From: Himantopus leucocephalus
Lineage: Eukaryota > Chordata > Aves > Charadriiformes > Recurvirostridae
Direction of reading: 5' to 3'
Assembly (NCBI GenBank): GCA_003993805.1
Contig: RSEF01000002.1
Coordinates: forward strand, 90,592,981 to 90,656,980
DNA length: 64,000 nt
Position numbers and translations under genes: made by a program. The notes under the pieces are model-generated. The model searched no databases and had not been told where the DNA came from. It saw nothing but the letters and a program-made list of their open reading frames with translations. Below are positions 24,216 to 38,286 of this stretch, in pieces (position 1 is the first letter of the stretch; every line of letters begins with the position of its first letter).

Positions 24216-27200
24216 GGTGGGAGAAACAAGTTATGAAAAAATTTTGGAGTAAACTGATGCCTCTTCCAAAACAAGTCTTTGGGGCTCCTGTGAAAAGTAG
24301 CTGATGCTGCTTTTATTGGACTATGTTTTCTGATAGTTGAAATTGTAGAACCGGTGACTTAGAAGTGAATTGCGGCAATACAATTATGGTGTGGGCAGGT
24401 GAGGGGGAAGTATACTTTGAGATGGAAGAATTTGATTTTGAATGGACAATTTTGCAGAGCTGCTGCTCTATTTCCCTGCTGTATGATGATGAAATATTAA
24501 AAAACATATTTGTGTTTTAGGCTTTGCAAGCTGACTTAGAAGACTGTTTATTGAGGCTTGATTGGTTGGTGTGTTTTTGGCCCATTATGCATTTTTAAAG
24601 TCATAATTCAGGTTACTTATTTCTCTAAAGGTGAAATTAAATCCTGGAAAAATAAAAAAAAAAGGAGAAGATTCACGGGCTTGGTCTGCATGTACATATG
24701 AATCAGAGTGAGTGAGCTTATGAAACTGCTTTATCATTAGAATGGGTTGGTACATACAGTCTGCTGTATAGTATCAGAACTCTGCCATGATCCTCAAGAT
24801 CCAAAGCACTGAAGAACCATTAAACCCGAACACTCACCATCCTGGTAGAAATGCCATGGCACAATGGGATGGCCATGTTTGAGGTGAAATCAGTTATCTT
24901 TAATTTCTGCACGAGGGTGGGAGTGGAAAGTTTCTAAGGTCCCCAGTCAGAACAAAAAAAAGATCGATCTTACAAAGCAGAGTGTGAAAGAAGTAGTAGA
25001 GGTGAAAAAAAAAGAAGGCAGATGCAGGAGATTTGGGCAGAAACAGGGGTATGCTATCATAAAAGTGTCCTGCTTCATTTCAGGATCCTNCAGATCGATC
25101 TTACAAAGCAGAGTGTGAAAGAAGTAGCAGAGGTGAAAAAAAAAGAAGGCAGATGCAGGAGATTGGGGCAGAAACGGGGGTATGCTATCATAAAAGTGTC
25201 CTGCTTCATTTCAGGATCCTGGGGTGAAAGAAACTGAATGTACAAGGCACTGCCAAGCATCTTTGAGTCATAGTCTGAAACCACGTAACAGGAGAACATT
25301 TCTGGAGCTTTTGCTCAAATGAAAAATATAGAAGGGAAAGTATGGCAAGAACACATGCGCAGAACTTTTGGGTTTTTTTTTTCTATTGGTATGTCTAGAT
25401 CCGTAAATCGCTGCCATTATGATTGATTGGCTCTCTTTGTTTTTGTTTTGTTTTGTTTTTATAAACTAATATCTCTCTCTCAACCATCACAAGTCCTTAA
25501 AAAAATTGAACTGTACACAAGGAAATTTAGAGGATGGATTTGGGAAAGAAGATGGTGCCAGGCCTCAGGGTGTAAGGCTGCTGAGCCAGGAGGTCCCATT
25601 TGTATGAAATTGTGACAAGAGTGCCTATTCCTGCTGCAGAAGTGTGCCAGGGAGTTGAATTAATTAAATAGTCCTTCAGCTTGCTTAGACCAAGGGAAGC
25701 ATAAAAGCATACAAGACTCACTGTGGTGAGACTGAAAAACAGTGGTCTAGTTGAATGCTTAGATAGGGGAGCTTATTCAGGGTTTGTCTGTATAACACTA
25801 ATTAAATGTCATTTTTTCTGATTAAAATGTGAAAGATTATATTAGTTTAACAGATGAATACAGTAAATAAGGTTTACTTCAGATTGATGGTTGAGTAAAT
25901 TCAGTTAACAGTGTTTTTCTCTTTTTAAATTGCTTCATATGCATCTCAGGAGACCCAATTTAATTCAGGCAAGTACCAAACAATGTCTGTCTACCAATCC
26001 TTTATGGCTGAAGAAGGTCAAAATCTAATTGAGTTCCAGCGTACTGGATTCTGTTTTAGAGGATATTTTTCCTCTCCTTGACTTGCTGCATTCCTGAAGT
26101 ATGTACATTTCAAGAAAACTATTTTAAAGATCTTTGGTTTGTTGGGGTTTTTTTTAAATTTTTTTAAAAAATTAATTCTTAAACTAGGAAGCTGGAAAAA
26201 AAAGGTCATTTATACGTTAATGATGAAAGAATCCTTGAATTCATAAATCACACAAATATCTCTTCTAACACCTCTGGATTTTGATCAAAGACAGCTGAGA
26301 ATTTTAAACAATAACTTCTCTTGTGAGATATTTGTTAGGGAAGCTTCATGTTTTTCAACTGGAAATTTCTCTATGAAAGTGTGCCCTTCACCCTGAATAA
26401 TAAAGTAAAATTAAGTCCCAAATTAGAAAAATCAACTGAATTTCTGAACTTCTGAACACTAATAATGGAGAGATGATTTTCATGCTTTTAAGGGACTGTT
26501 CCACTATCTAAGCCAAAAGAAGGGCTTCTGTCAACTGTAGAACAGATTGTTTCAGGCTCTAATTTAATTTTCATACAATTATAGAATGAGGTGGGCAGAA
26601 ATAAACTGTAGGTCTAAACCTTAAACCAAAGGATCACAAATTCAGTGGAGGTGGAGGGGTGGTGGTAGTAGTGGACAGGATAGCGAAACTCATTAATTGT
26701 CACTTTGAATCCTGCTGCATATTACATTTTTGTATGTATTTTTGTCCTGAAAAGAAAGAACTTATTTCCCTGGATTGGTTTTGTCATGACCAAAGGTGAT
26801 AAATTTCCCCCACGGTAGTGGAAGATGTGCAGTGTGGTTTCCAGCAGAGAAATGGGCACTTTTTGAGCTTGTTTGTCCTTGTGAAATCCAAATCATTGGG
26901 GTCTGAAATCTCATAAATTAGGGAGTTGAATCTGACTTGCTCAACTCCTAGATCAGTCTAAACTCAATTTAGGTAAGAATATTGCTTTCCTGGTCTTTTC
27001 CTAGGAAGCAGTAAAGCAGATAGTTTCTTTGATTCAGTTTAAAGTTATTTAATCTTTTTATGTCAGCACTTTCAATTTTTCTTTCTAAAGAATAGGGAGA
27101 TCAAAGCTAGCAGTGCAAAAATCTTCCTTTAAGTGATTGAGAGCTGACTAGGTCAGACAGCTTTCCTGAAACTTATAAAAGCTAAAGAGAAAATGCTTCC

Positions 27201-30200
27201 CGAGTTGCGTGTTAGATACTTACATTACAAATAAAACTGATGCTGCAAGTGCAGTGAAGGCGGGCAGTCGGTACGAAGCAGAAATCACAGCTATGTTATT
27301 CTTGCAGAGAAGGAAAGAGTCTGCTGCTCTCAACAGGCAAGGTACTGCTGAATGTTTTAACAGATGAAATATGTTGAATATTTCCATGTTGAATACCTCC
27401 ATGGTGAATAATGATATGGATGACTGAAAGAAATCAAAACATTTTTCTTCTTTATTAAATTTTGGTATCACAGTGAATATTGTTTAACCAGTGCCCTCAT
27501 GCCCGTTCCTACATGGAAATATACATTGGGGTAAATTCTGCCTCCTTTCACAATGGCTCTGTAAAAGCCGTAATTAGAGACATCTGCTCTGTAGAAGTGT
27601 ATGCATGTCTTTAGCTTAGACAGATCAAATCAGTGAGGTTCATATCTGTTTTCCTACAAAGTACAAATACAGAAAAAGGAAATATAAGCTATATAAGCAA
27701 ATGATTAAGTCAATAGGTGAGATTTCTTTGTGTAACCAATTTATTCCAGCAACAGGAGACCATACAAGCATACTTTTGCTACCAGTTAGGCTGCTGATGC
27801 ATGCCGTGGACAATTTACAGAAGTGCCTTGGGATTCAGCTGACTATGAGATACCCAGCAGGAAAAGAATGGGATCCTCTAATGTGCTGTGGTGTAAGGCA
27901 AGATCAAACAGGAGTCCTCCCACTCTCATACTGAGGCAATAAATGCTAGTTTATAATTAAGTGTACTTCAATTCAATAAAAGTATCAGAAACACTTTTTT
28001 CCTTTAACTTCTGCCGAAATAGAGAAATTGCAAACTTTATTCTACATAGCATTTTGACACCACTCTTAGTTCCCGATCTACGTATCTTATTATATGCAAC
28101 AACCAGGTGCTGCAAAAACCTCAGCTCTGTCTTCGGACTTAAATCTTTTGAAACTTGATTCAACCTTTACAAAATGTGAAAGTTTGTGAGGTTTTTTTCT
28201 TTAATTTTATTCAGAGCTGGTTCTTAAGACTTTAATAATTATAGCTGAGAACTCGAGTGAAGGAGCGTGTGACATTTATTCTGAATCAAATAGAATATGC
28301 ATGTAATGATCTATCTGAGGAGCTGTAGTCATCTAGCACTTTGTAGCTAATGATAATTGTCTAATAAAAAGAACCTGAAATTGTTTTCTTAGAAGTCTGT
28401 TATTATGAATAATTCTGTTGGCAATACGTGAATCCAAAATAGGTTGAATCTAGATAAGAGAGTATTCTCGGTATATACAAGATAAGAATCAAGATGATGC
28501 ACAACATTTTGAAGCGTTGTTTTGTTGTTGTTTTTTTTTCCCCTGTCCAAAGTTAACGAAGTGCTTAGAAGTGGCACTTGCCAGTGGCTGACTAGTCACT
28601 GAAAATGGTTGTTGATGACCTAGAGCTGAGACTGTTTACATGCTGGTCACTGAGACAACTCTGTGCTCCCGGTTTAGTAGTCTCTTTTTTACTAACTGCA
28701 TGTTTTAGATGAACTGATAGTAAAAGGTAGTGCACAGAATTATATTATATTTTCAAGATTGTCTTTGCAATCTGTGCAATTAGAATCAGATTTTCTAGAT
28801 GTTCAGCAACTGGGTAACAGGAATTTAAAATATTTTTTATATAGAAATTCTTAAAGTTAATTTTAAAAATTGTGTTCACAGAAATGTGTTACAAAGTTAT
28901 GGGTTATTGTGTGTATATACTATATAGACTTCTATCTTAAATCTAGGTGTGAATAAATATGTCTGTAATTATATATTTCTAATTGTGAAAAGGATAGATT
29001 AACTTTAAGCCGTTTAGACACAGTTGATTCTACAGTTCTGACAATTGTCCAAGTTATTTCTATTATTCATGCTAATTGTAAGAAAAAAATAACTATTTCC
29101 ATCTTTAAATTTCCAAAACTTAAGAACTCAGACAGTTAAATTTAATTTATAATGTGATATTGTTTGTGAGTTTGAAGCTGGGCTTGTCCCAATGCCAGGC
29201 TAAATAATGATCAAAATAGCACAAGAACTCTGTGGTTGCTGAAGGATGGGAGGAGCGAAGGAATGCTGCTGGATGGGTATGTAATCTTGAGCCCCATGGT
29301 CACTTTATATAATGAGGAATGCAAAACAACATATAGCAAGTGAGTACTAGCCAAAATGTTTAGTTAGAAATATATGGGGTTTTTTAAGAATTTCTAGCAC
29401 CTAGATGTGTGCTATAAAGCAGTTGTTTTGACTTTTCAGTTATCTGGTTTTTGCTTTTAAAGGAAACCAAGAGACTAGCCCAAAGAAACTTGATCCCTTT
29501 TCCCCGTTATGAACTCTTTATTGGAAAAAAAATATTAGTCTACAGCATATCTTCGAGTATCACGGTCAAACAAATAAAAATCTTCCAAAGCTAGTTTCAA
29601 ATTCAATGCAACCATACGCTAACAATGCTTTACGGATCTTTTTTTTTTTTAATTCCTTCATATCTACTGTTGTGTTATGCCAAAGAAGCGTTAGCTAGAT
29701 CAAATGGAGAAGGTGATTGGAGAAATTTTATACAACAGTGTATTCTTATTTCAAGCAAATTGTGGTAGATAAAATTGGACAATGAAGACTGCAATCCAGT
29801 TGCTGGATGTGTCCTGAAGGCATGACGGTCCATGATTTCAAAAACTTTCAGTATAAATAGTCAAAATAGTTTTACAAAACAAGAAGGTAAACACAGAATG
29901 ACTAGGTCAATTGTCTGAGGTTGCAAAGGAAGATAATGGCAAAATTAGGAAAAGAATTTTTTTTTTTTTACAAGATTAGTAAAACACATGTGAAATCTTG
30001 TTATTGAGTTTAGAGACAGCAAGTTACCTGAGTATCTGGATTTTTTCAGTCCATTGGTCATGAGACAGGTTTAACTGTTTTAGGACTAAATAGAGAAAGA
30101 CTGTGTAGCTCAGTGGATTTGAAAATAAGACACAGAGTCTTATCTATTGGCCAGATCTTCAAAGCTGGCCCATGTATGTAGCCAGACCAAAAGAAAGAGA

Positions 30201-31008
30201 GTATGAGAGGAAAGAGGAATGAAATAAAGGAAAGAGGGAACAGAGTGAAAGAAAAAGTTTTTCTGAAACAGAATTTGTATTGCTGTAAGATTGAAGTGGA
30301 GGAACCTTGAAGGCAGCCTGCCAGTGGTGGTGTCTTTCTCAGAGTCAGAGAAGTAAGAGAGAGGTAGTGTAAAATATTTTGGGGAGGGGAGGATAGCACT
30401 TTCATAAGGTAACAAAGAAAATATTTAATGTCAGTGGAAAAGAAACCTGACAGAATATTATATTCTTCTCCTTGTTAATGTCTATTGACACTGTTAGGCC
30501 AAGTTTATTTCCCGTTTGGAAGGTTGCTTACTACGTATGAACTTTGCTGGTATTGTGTTGATCACCTACAATCTTTCTCATTTCTAGGGCCTTTGGTTTT
30601 TTGTTTCATTTGTAACATCCTGTTGCCTCATAAAAAGTATGGGATGAAACACTGACCCATCAGGATGGCAGAATTCTGTATTACCAGGTGAGCGTGAAGC
30701 AATAGAGAACCAGGACCTGACCTTCAGTGGGAATTGGGTTACTTCAGCATCTTTTAGAGCTTGACCCTATGTATTCTTTGCTATTTCTTGTGCTGTTTTG
30801 TTTTTTGTTGTTGTTGTTGTTACCAAACACATTGCTATGAAGAATGAGAGTCAAATTCTGTTTTCTCAAGAACTTAATTCACTGTGGTCCCATAACAGTT
30901 CAGTCAGGACCTGACAAGACATTAGCAAAATAACTTACCTTGCCTATTGTTCCATAAAACTGGAAGTTGGTTTGAACCTTCAAGCAGACATAATGAAAAA
31001 AAAAACCC
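24216..31008. other. Intergenic, no gene recognised
   Basis: This stretch is AT-rich with only short ORFs and no recognisable protein motifs. It contains an artefactual tandem block (24961-25220), a (TTG)n run near 30805-30821 and an A-run just before the N gap. Confidence 0.7.
24961..25220. repeat. Near-identical 129-bp tandem block split by a single N (likely assembly artefact)
   Basis: 24961-25089 and 25092-25220 both start AGATCGATCTTACAAAGCAG and end TTCATTTCAGGATCCT. They are the same length with only a few substitutions. The N is at 25090. Confidence 0.85.
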
Positions 31009-31108
31009 NNNNNNNNNNNNNNNNNNNNNNNNNNNNNNNNNNNNNNNNNNNNNNNNNNNNNNNNNNNNNNNNNNNNNNNNNNNNNNNNNNNNNNNNNNNN
31101 NNNNNNNN
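31009..31108. other. Assembly gap (100 N)
   Basis: Exactly 100 Ns, the conventional placeholder for a gap of unknown size. It abuts a CR1 element on the right, so the missing sequence probably includes more CR1. ORFs drawn across it are meaningless. Confidence 0.98.
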
Positions 31109-31696
31109 GCCAGCAGGTCAAGGGAGGTGATTCTGACCCTCTACTCCGCTCCGGTGAGGCACTGCACCTGGAGTACTGCATCCAGCTCTGGAGTCCTCAG
31201 CACAGGGAAGACATGGGCCTGTTGGAATGGGTCCAGAGGAGGGCCACAGAAATGATTAGAAGGCTGGAGCACCTCTCCTATGAGGAAAGGCTGAGAGAGT
31301 TGGGGTTGTTCAGTCTGGAGAAGAGAAGGCTCCAGGGAGACCTTATAGCAGCTTTACAGTACCTAAAGGGGTCCTACAGGAAAGATGCCCCCCTATATAT
31401 CAGGGACTATTTATCAGGGAGTGTAGTAATAGGATGAGGAGTAACAGTTTTAAACTGAAAGTGGCCAGATTTAGATTAGATATTAGGAAGAAATTATTTT
31501 TTGTGAGAGCAGTGAGACACTGGAAGAGGTTGCCAGAGAAGTTGTGGGTGCGCCATCCCTGAAGGTGTTCAAGGCCAGGTTGGATGGCACTTTGAGCAAC
31601 CTGGTCTGGTGGGAGGTGTCCCTGCCCACGGCAGGGGGGGTTGGAACTAGATGATCTTTAAGGTCCCTTCCAACCCAAACCATCCTATGAACCTAT
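31109..31696 (+). mobile_element. CR1 LINE, 3' part of ORF2 plus 3' UTR
   Basis: It starts at the gap edge inside the end of the CR1 reverse-transcriptase ORF. A frame at 31213-31437 reads [12 protein letters not shown], then [17 protein letters not shown], the classic CR1 ORF2 C-terminus. The CR1 3' UTR follows, ending GGTTGGAACTAGATGATCTT, AAGGTCCCTTCCAACC and CATCCTATGAACC. The left part is lost in the N gap. The copy is non-functional here. Confidence 0.93.
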
Positions 31697-34600
31697 TATT
31701 TTCCTGTTCATATAATATTACATCATTTTCTACTCATTTGCTCCCCTCACATCTTGTTCCTTGGATCCTGCTCATATGTTCATGAATTGGATTTATTCCC
31801 ATGTGTATCTTCTGTTTACAAGTAGTTTAGATTTAATATGTAAAAAAATTTACACTTTACACAGCATTTTTTTTCTCAATCTTAAATTCATCTTCTAATG
31901 AAGCTGTGGCTGCAGATAAGAAGGCAGGGAGGTGACTTTTGGCCTTAAGAGAAGGAAGAAATTTGATCCAGTGTTTGGAAAAGAACTGACTACGCAGCTG
32001 TTATTAAAAGCTGACTAGAGGCTACAGTTTTATTGTACAAAAAGGTGTAATGGAAAGGAATAAAGGGCAAAAGACCAGCGACATTCAATTTCTCCAAACA
32101 CTAACAAGCCCTCAATTATTCATTTGCAATTACAGTTCACTGAATTAGCTACATGAAAACAATAAAACATGGGTTCTCTCAGGCAGATTCTCAACAAGGG
32201 TGTTAGAAAAGAAAGGTTAGAGAGGGTAAAGAATGAGAGTAGCATGGCTTTGAACTTGTTCAGTAAATTGATTCAGCTTGGATTTTCCCCATCCTCTGTG
32301 CACTTTCTCCTTTCTTTGACTTCCGTGCCTCACACCTTCAGGTGAGAGTAGCAGGAGCACCAAGCATCTGCTACGTGCCTGAACTCAGGGATGGAGTCTG
32401 ACAGCAGATATCTAATGTTACTCTGTGCCTGAAGGGTGCACATCTCTAGAAATTGCAAAGAGCCCTCTTTTTAACCACTTCAGGACACGAGCCATGGGAA
32501 GAATTGGAAAGCTTCTTGCTGTGAGCCTTCCTCCCTTATAAATACCCGCGACTGTGCATATATAGACATAGCAGAGAAACTGCCCCAAGCTTTGCAGGAA
32601 GGATGGGATTTTGTCTGCACCAAGGTTGCATTTGCTAGGACTTTGCTCAAAATTATTCTTCTTTTAATAGGCTTTTATCAATCAATGTTTTCAGTCTTTG
32701 GCTTTCACCTCACTGCTGTCAAGCTGCAGCTCACTTCATGGTTTTTTGGTGCTATGTGTTACACAGGTCTTTAAACACTCCACAGCTGAAACAGCCTCAG
32801 CATCTGTTTCCCTGGACAGCTGCTTTGCCTTTTGCTAACTGTACTGGTTGCCAGATCTTGGATGTGAAAAACTTCCCCTAAATTGTCTTTGTAGAGAAGA
32901 CTGAAAAGCTGGAACTTTTGCTGCAGATCATTACTCTGTTTCACTTCTGCTGAATCATTAGAGCATTTTCTCTAAATAAATTTGCTGCTCTCAGAGTCCT
33001 CAAAACCATTGGCATTTCATCTATTCTGCCCAGTACCAGATCTCACACTTACTCTTAGCATCTTCCATAAGAGGGTGCATAAGTAGGTGTCAGGTGAAAA
33101 AACACCTTGCCCAGGAAGACCTGAAAGAAACCACTGACGTTTCTGCACTATTTCAAAAAATTGTGTGTGGAGGTCTGTTTGTTAAAGAATGTTTCGTGGT
33201 AGCTGTGTTTACAAGAGCAGCAGCTGTTTACAAACATTAGATAAAATTCACAGAAAGCAGATTTTGAGTCTATTTGAGCCAACATTCAAGATTCAAGGGT
33301 GGGAGTCAGAATTCTTTTTGCTCTGTTCTTTTTTTGCTCTGTTACATTGCCTATGTGCCTCATCAGATCTAAGCACTAGGATTTGAACATGCTTCTTCAG
33401 TAATTGCAGAAAGTTATGGAGGGCTTTTGGCAGCTAATTTTCATTCATTGCTCTACGAATTAGAGCTTTAGTTGATTTCTCAGGCTGGGGAAAAATGTCC
33501 GTTTGACTACTAGCCTTTCTTCATGTGACTTTGGAAGTGGTGAAAAATGTGCACATGTCACAGAAAGGTCCTTATTGACACAACCAAGAGCCCATAAATT
33601 GTCTCAAAAGTTATGGACAGGTTTTAGGGCTTTTTTTTTTGGTGGATCTGAGCAAAGCTGGGAAATCTACTATAGAATTAATTGCTTCCGTTCAAGGTTT
33701 GAATCTTCTGAGACAAGAATAGGTGGGGCTGTGATTACCAGTCTGACTGGTGTCCTCAGGTCAGTCCTTTCCTTCTGAACTGAATGGGAAATGTAGAAAT
33801 GTAGAAAATGCTGCAGGTGACCCCAGTTGCTGCAGTTTCTGCCTCTGTTGCTACGCAACATATAAAATAGTTATGACACTGATTTAGTTCACAGTAATAT
33901 ACAGTGACACAGAAGCAAATATTATGTTTCCATGTGGCCCTTTGGCTTTAATGGAGCCCAGAGGGGGTGTAGCAGTCCAAGTCTTAACGATATTATGACA
34001 GCAAGGTCTGATGGCAAGAGCCGTCTCAAAAGGACACCACCTGCTGAGAAGAGCCACTAAACTAGGTGTAAAATAGATAGAGAAATGTCTGAAAACAATG
34101 GTGGTGGACTGGTGAGCGTGAAGAAACCAAGGACCTGTTCTTTTGTGCAGTTTCTTCCAGCAGAAAGCAGCCATGTTAGCCAGCAGCATCGCAAAGGCAG
34201 GACTGTGACCACTCCGGACGTAACAGTGCTTTTTCCCTATTAATTGCTGTGGGGAAAGGAACAATTCTTACACGGACTTTCCATATATTGTAATATGCTC
34301 TTTTTTTAGGGTCATCTGGTCTGCAATGGTTGAAATTCATCTACTTAAAAGCATTGTCACTTATCTTTTACAAAGAATAACAAATATTCTTTGATAAGAA
34401 ACCGGTAATATACAAGCCATTATTGTGGGGTTTTTGTTTGTAACTCACTCTTCTTTTTTTTTTTTTTCTTTTCTCTATTCCCCCCCCCTTCCCCCACTGG
34501 ATGGTGTTTTGTTTCATGTAGCGTTTGTGGGGTTTTGGTTTTCTTTTTCCATGTGGGAAAGTAGAAGATTGGGAGCAGAAGTGGATGAAGAAGGTATTTT

Positions 34601-35864
34601 GGGCCATGAGTTTTTTCAAACAAAATAGAAGATCTTTTAAAAATGTATTAGGCCTCTACTTTTTTTTTTTTTCCTCCAGTCTACCAAATGAAAATTACTC
34701 TGAAACTAATTTTTAGGTGCTTTTGAAAATTGTATGCATTTTACCCTACAAATTTGACCAGATAAACATAAACACTTATTTTGGTAATAGATATATTCAT
34801 GATTGCTCTCATTCATTCACTTATCTGTGTAGAGATTTTATATATTTTTACCTTGTATGTGCAGATAAAGTATTTACTAAATTTAAACAAAATTTCATTT
34901 TCCACAAACATACTGTATTCCATTTTTTTACCAAAACACAATAAAACAAAATATACAAAATATTAAGCAGTAGGTAAAAGGAAATATATTTCTACTTAGA
35001 TATGAATAACAGACTAGAACAATCTTTAATTCACTTTTATCTTGCTTTGATCTGAAACCAAACTATAAGCAGCCAGAAACATTAAAGACTGTGAAGAAAT
35101 AAGGATGATTCATTTTCTTAATTCACATTGAATTGATTTTGTAAAGAAACGAATATGACCCTGTTTGTTAAGGCAGTTTTATGTGGGCCCTGTAAAATGT
35201 TTTGAGTTTATTTCTCAAAAGGTACATCTGTGTATCAAAAGAATCTATCACTGTATCAGTGATTCAGCATTAGGCATGAAGCAAAAACTTTCTCTGGTAT
35301 TAATCACTATCTTTTTGTTTTTCCTTCTACACAGCAGTTGGCTTAAATCTGCCTTACAAGACTAAGGCACTTATCATGGTGAATGAAATAGAATTGAAAT
35401 TGAAGTATGCAAGTGATGCCCTCTGATATATCATTAAAGAATATGACATTCAATTAGAGATGGGAGCTTGAAATAATATTTATATGTTAAGACCATCATT
35501 GTCTATGGCAAGTTTGACACAGTAATATGTAGATGTAGAAAAAAGAAAAAAAAGTTTTGTTTTATATCTTTCTGATCCAAGATGTTCCTGTGTGTATCAA
35601 AAATAGCTTTTAAAAATGTATTTGAAAACTATGAGAAGAAAGGGCCCTGCTCTTCTCCATCCCAAATTTAGACAGTGGCAGGAGGATTGTGCTGATGCAG
35701 CAGAAAAGGCTTTGATCCCTTCACGATTTTTTGCCTTGGTGATGCTTCCAGCTTGCCACTGGCAGAAGTCAGACTGGACGTACTACAAGGGCTAAGTTTC
35801 TAGGCTCTGGCCATGTTTTGATCACAGAATAATATTTTCCGCAGTAGATTCTGTAGATGCTTTT

Positions 35865-35881
35865 AAGTAAGTAAGTAAGTA
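35865..35881 (+). repeat. (AAGT)n microsatellite
   Basis: Four AAGT units plus one base, in a short perfect run. Confidence 0.9.
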
Positions 35882-36863
35882 TTCCTACTCATCAGGAAGC
35901 TAATTAGCACGGTCTTGTCTTGCTAGCTTGACGTTTCAGACTTTAACTTGTTCCCCTGAAGTGCCTGGGAACAGCGTTGTTTTAGGTAGTTTGGAGTTAC
36001 AAGCACCCAGCGCGTCATGCTGTGTTCATGTTTTGGATCTTAGCTTTGCAACTTTTCTTTTTAAAGATAAAGGTGAACATTTACAAGGTAGTAGCAGTGG
36101 TCTTTGGGGAATAATATGAATTTGCTGCTTGCTATCCTGTGCAAGTATAGCAGTACTGCTTCTCATACATAATCAAGTAGTTTGGGTGTTCATTATTCAG
36201 GAGTACAGCCATCTATAGTGAACTATAAGTGTTAATGATGACAGTTAGTAGAGGTTTGCTTTTCCTTTAAGCTTAGAAACTTGTTTCTTGAAGCTGATAG
36301 TCGCTAGTTTAATGCATTTGCACCATAAGGCAGACAAGTAACTAAGTACAACATGTGGACGCATTTTTTCTTAGGTTATAGGAAAGTTTAGTTGATGATC
36401 ACAGCTTAGGTCTACGACACCAATGTCTAATTAAAACGTGTGTTTAAAAGCAGCTGTAGTAATGTATATATTTGTACTTCATTTCTCAAGTGCAAACACT
36501 GCTTTTTCTGCAAAAGATAAGGCATAATAATTTGAGCAACATAAAGGACCTTACAACAATTTGGATTACTTAGTGGCATGCCAGGTGAAGGTTTACATTT
36601 CAAATAATTGGCATAGTAAAGGCATTCTTCGTCCTTTCCTATCAAGTCACTTTGGTTGGATGTGATGGGAAAGGAAATAATGAGAAAAATGTTCTGGTTA
36701 TGGATAGGTAAAACTGTGCATGATTTCTCGGAACACTAGAGGGAGTAAGAAGGTAACGCTCTTCAAAGAGCAGCTGCTTCCTTGAAGGTTGAATCCTCCG
36801 AGAGTGTTTGCCATGCCAGGCAGGTAATTAAAGCAAAGGTTGTTACATCATTTAAAAAGCAAG

Positions 36864-36950
36864 CAAACAAACAAACATACAAAAACAAACCACAAAATCC
36901 CAAACCCAAAATCAAAGTGATCTCTTGCATGTTTTTTGTTTGTTTGTTTG
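36864..36950. repeat. Inverted (CAAA)n/(TTTG)n repeat
   Basis: CAAACAAACAAACA at 36864-36877 is the exact reverse complement of TGTTTGTTTGTTTG at 36937-36950. The 14-bp arms are separated by 59 nt, and the flanks are also CAAA/TTTG-like. Confidence 0.85.
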
Positions 36951-38286
36951 GGGTTTTTTGGTTGTTGTTTTTCCTTCCCACCCCCGCCACTTCCTGCCAA
37001 AATACTACCAGCATTCTTCCCCCCCCATTTTGTTTATTGCTTTGAGGGGATACTTTGGTTTTCATGTCTCTGAATGCTGAGTGTGTGTTCATCTAGGCTA
37101 ATGCTAATAGACTGGCTGTGATGGAAACCAAAGTCCTTGTTTCTCCTCATCAGAGACCCCTTTAGGCAAATGTTAACCTGCCAAGTGCATATGCATTCCA
37201 AGGAGGATTTGCAAATGAACTAGTTGTTTCCCAAGAACGATATTTTCTGACCTAAATCCTTCTGCACTGAGAAAAAAAAAGAAGTAATGGTATGTGCTAA
37301 GAGGCTACTGCAGATGAGAGAATATTTACTCTAGTGTTCCCCTTGCCCACTCATATTAATATTAACTATTTCTAGAATATGATAATAAATTCTGATGAGC
37401 ATAGCATTTCATTGTAATTATTCACAGAACTGACCCTGTGCCTATAAACAGATGTTTTACCTAAGTGGATTAGTCCACTTGCATGTTCTTTTAAATAACA
37501 ATCTGTGGTAGCCTTGGAAAGTCAAAGACATTTGGGGAAATATTCTCAACTCAATGTGTTGGACATTACTGGCTGACTCCTGCTGGGATTTCTGAACAAC
37601 ATTGCCAGTACCATGAATTGTAAATGCAGCTCCACTATACTGAAAAAGCCTGTTTTTCACATGGCACTACAAGCATCATGACAGTAAAAAAATTTAAGTG
37701 CTCTCTTTCCTGTTTTCCTCTATATTGCTAGAAATCTTAAAGCACTGCTTTGGATAAATGAAGAGGTTACACCTACTGCTAAGGCTTGTGGGGGAGCTGG
37801 GGACAGGCAGGTGGCTGCAGTCCTTGCCACAGGAATACCATGAGACGCAGAGCGTGTGTAGCAGGTGGTACCCAGTACAGAGAACTGGACTTCTGTCTCT
37901 CCCAGCTTGCTGAGACATGCTTTAGTTGGACTTTACAGCACTGGCAGCAGGAGGTAGGACAAATTCCAGTATGTGGTTGCCTTTTCTAAGGGAGAAGTGG
38001 GAAGAAACTCTCTGCATGCTTTTTTCCCTCATCTGATTTACACAGGAGTAGCCACATCAAGACTTCTATGTTGACTGTATCGGCCTTTCTCTTGCAATAC
38101 TTCTGCTAAATACAGCAACAATATGACAGCAATGGCAGCATATATATGACCACAACATGTGAGCAATGCCAGTTCTCACCCACAGGACCCACGGTAGCAT
38201 GAAAACTGGTGTGTAGTGAGATGTGGAGCTCTCTTTAATAGTTCTCTGCTGCATGCAGATAGTACATTTGTCTTCAATATTTGTGC

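Noticed and set aside
30947..31255. ORFs on both strands crossing the N gap
   Set aside because: They exist only because Ns are translated as X. The right half is CR1 sequence.
33957..33975. CCCAGAGGGGGTG as a CTCF site
   Set aside because: The GGGGG core fits, but several upstream and downstream consensus positions fail.
34447..34497. Long pyrimidine tract as a possible triplex (H-DNA) element
   Set aside because: Poly-T/poly-C runs are common in this AT-rich DNA, it is interrupted, and it lacks mirror symmetry.
36782..37092. Opposed ORFs of 87 and 109 codons
   Set aside because: They are produced by the CAAA/TTTG simple repeats and the inverted repeat, giving Lys/Asn/Gln-rich or Phe/Cys/Leu-rich products.
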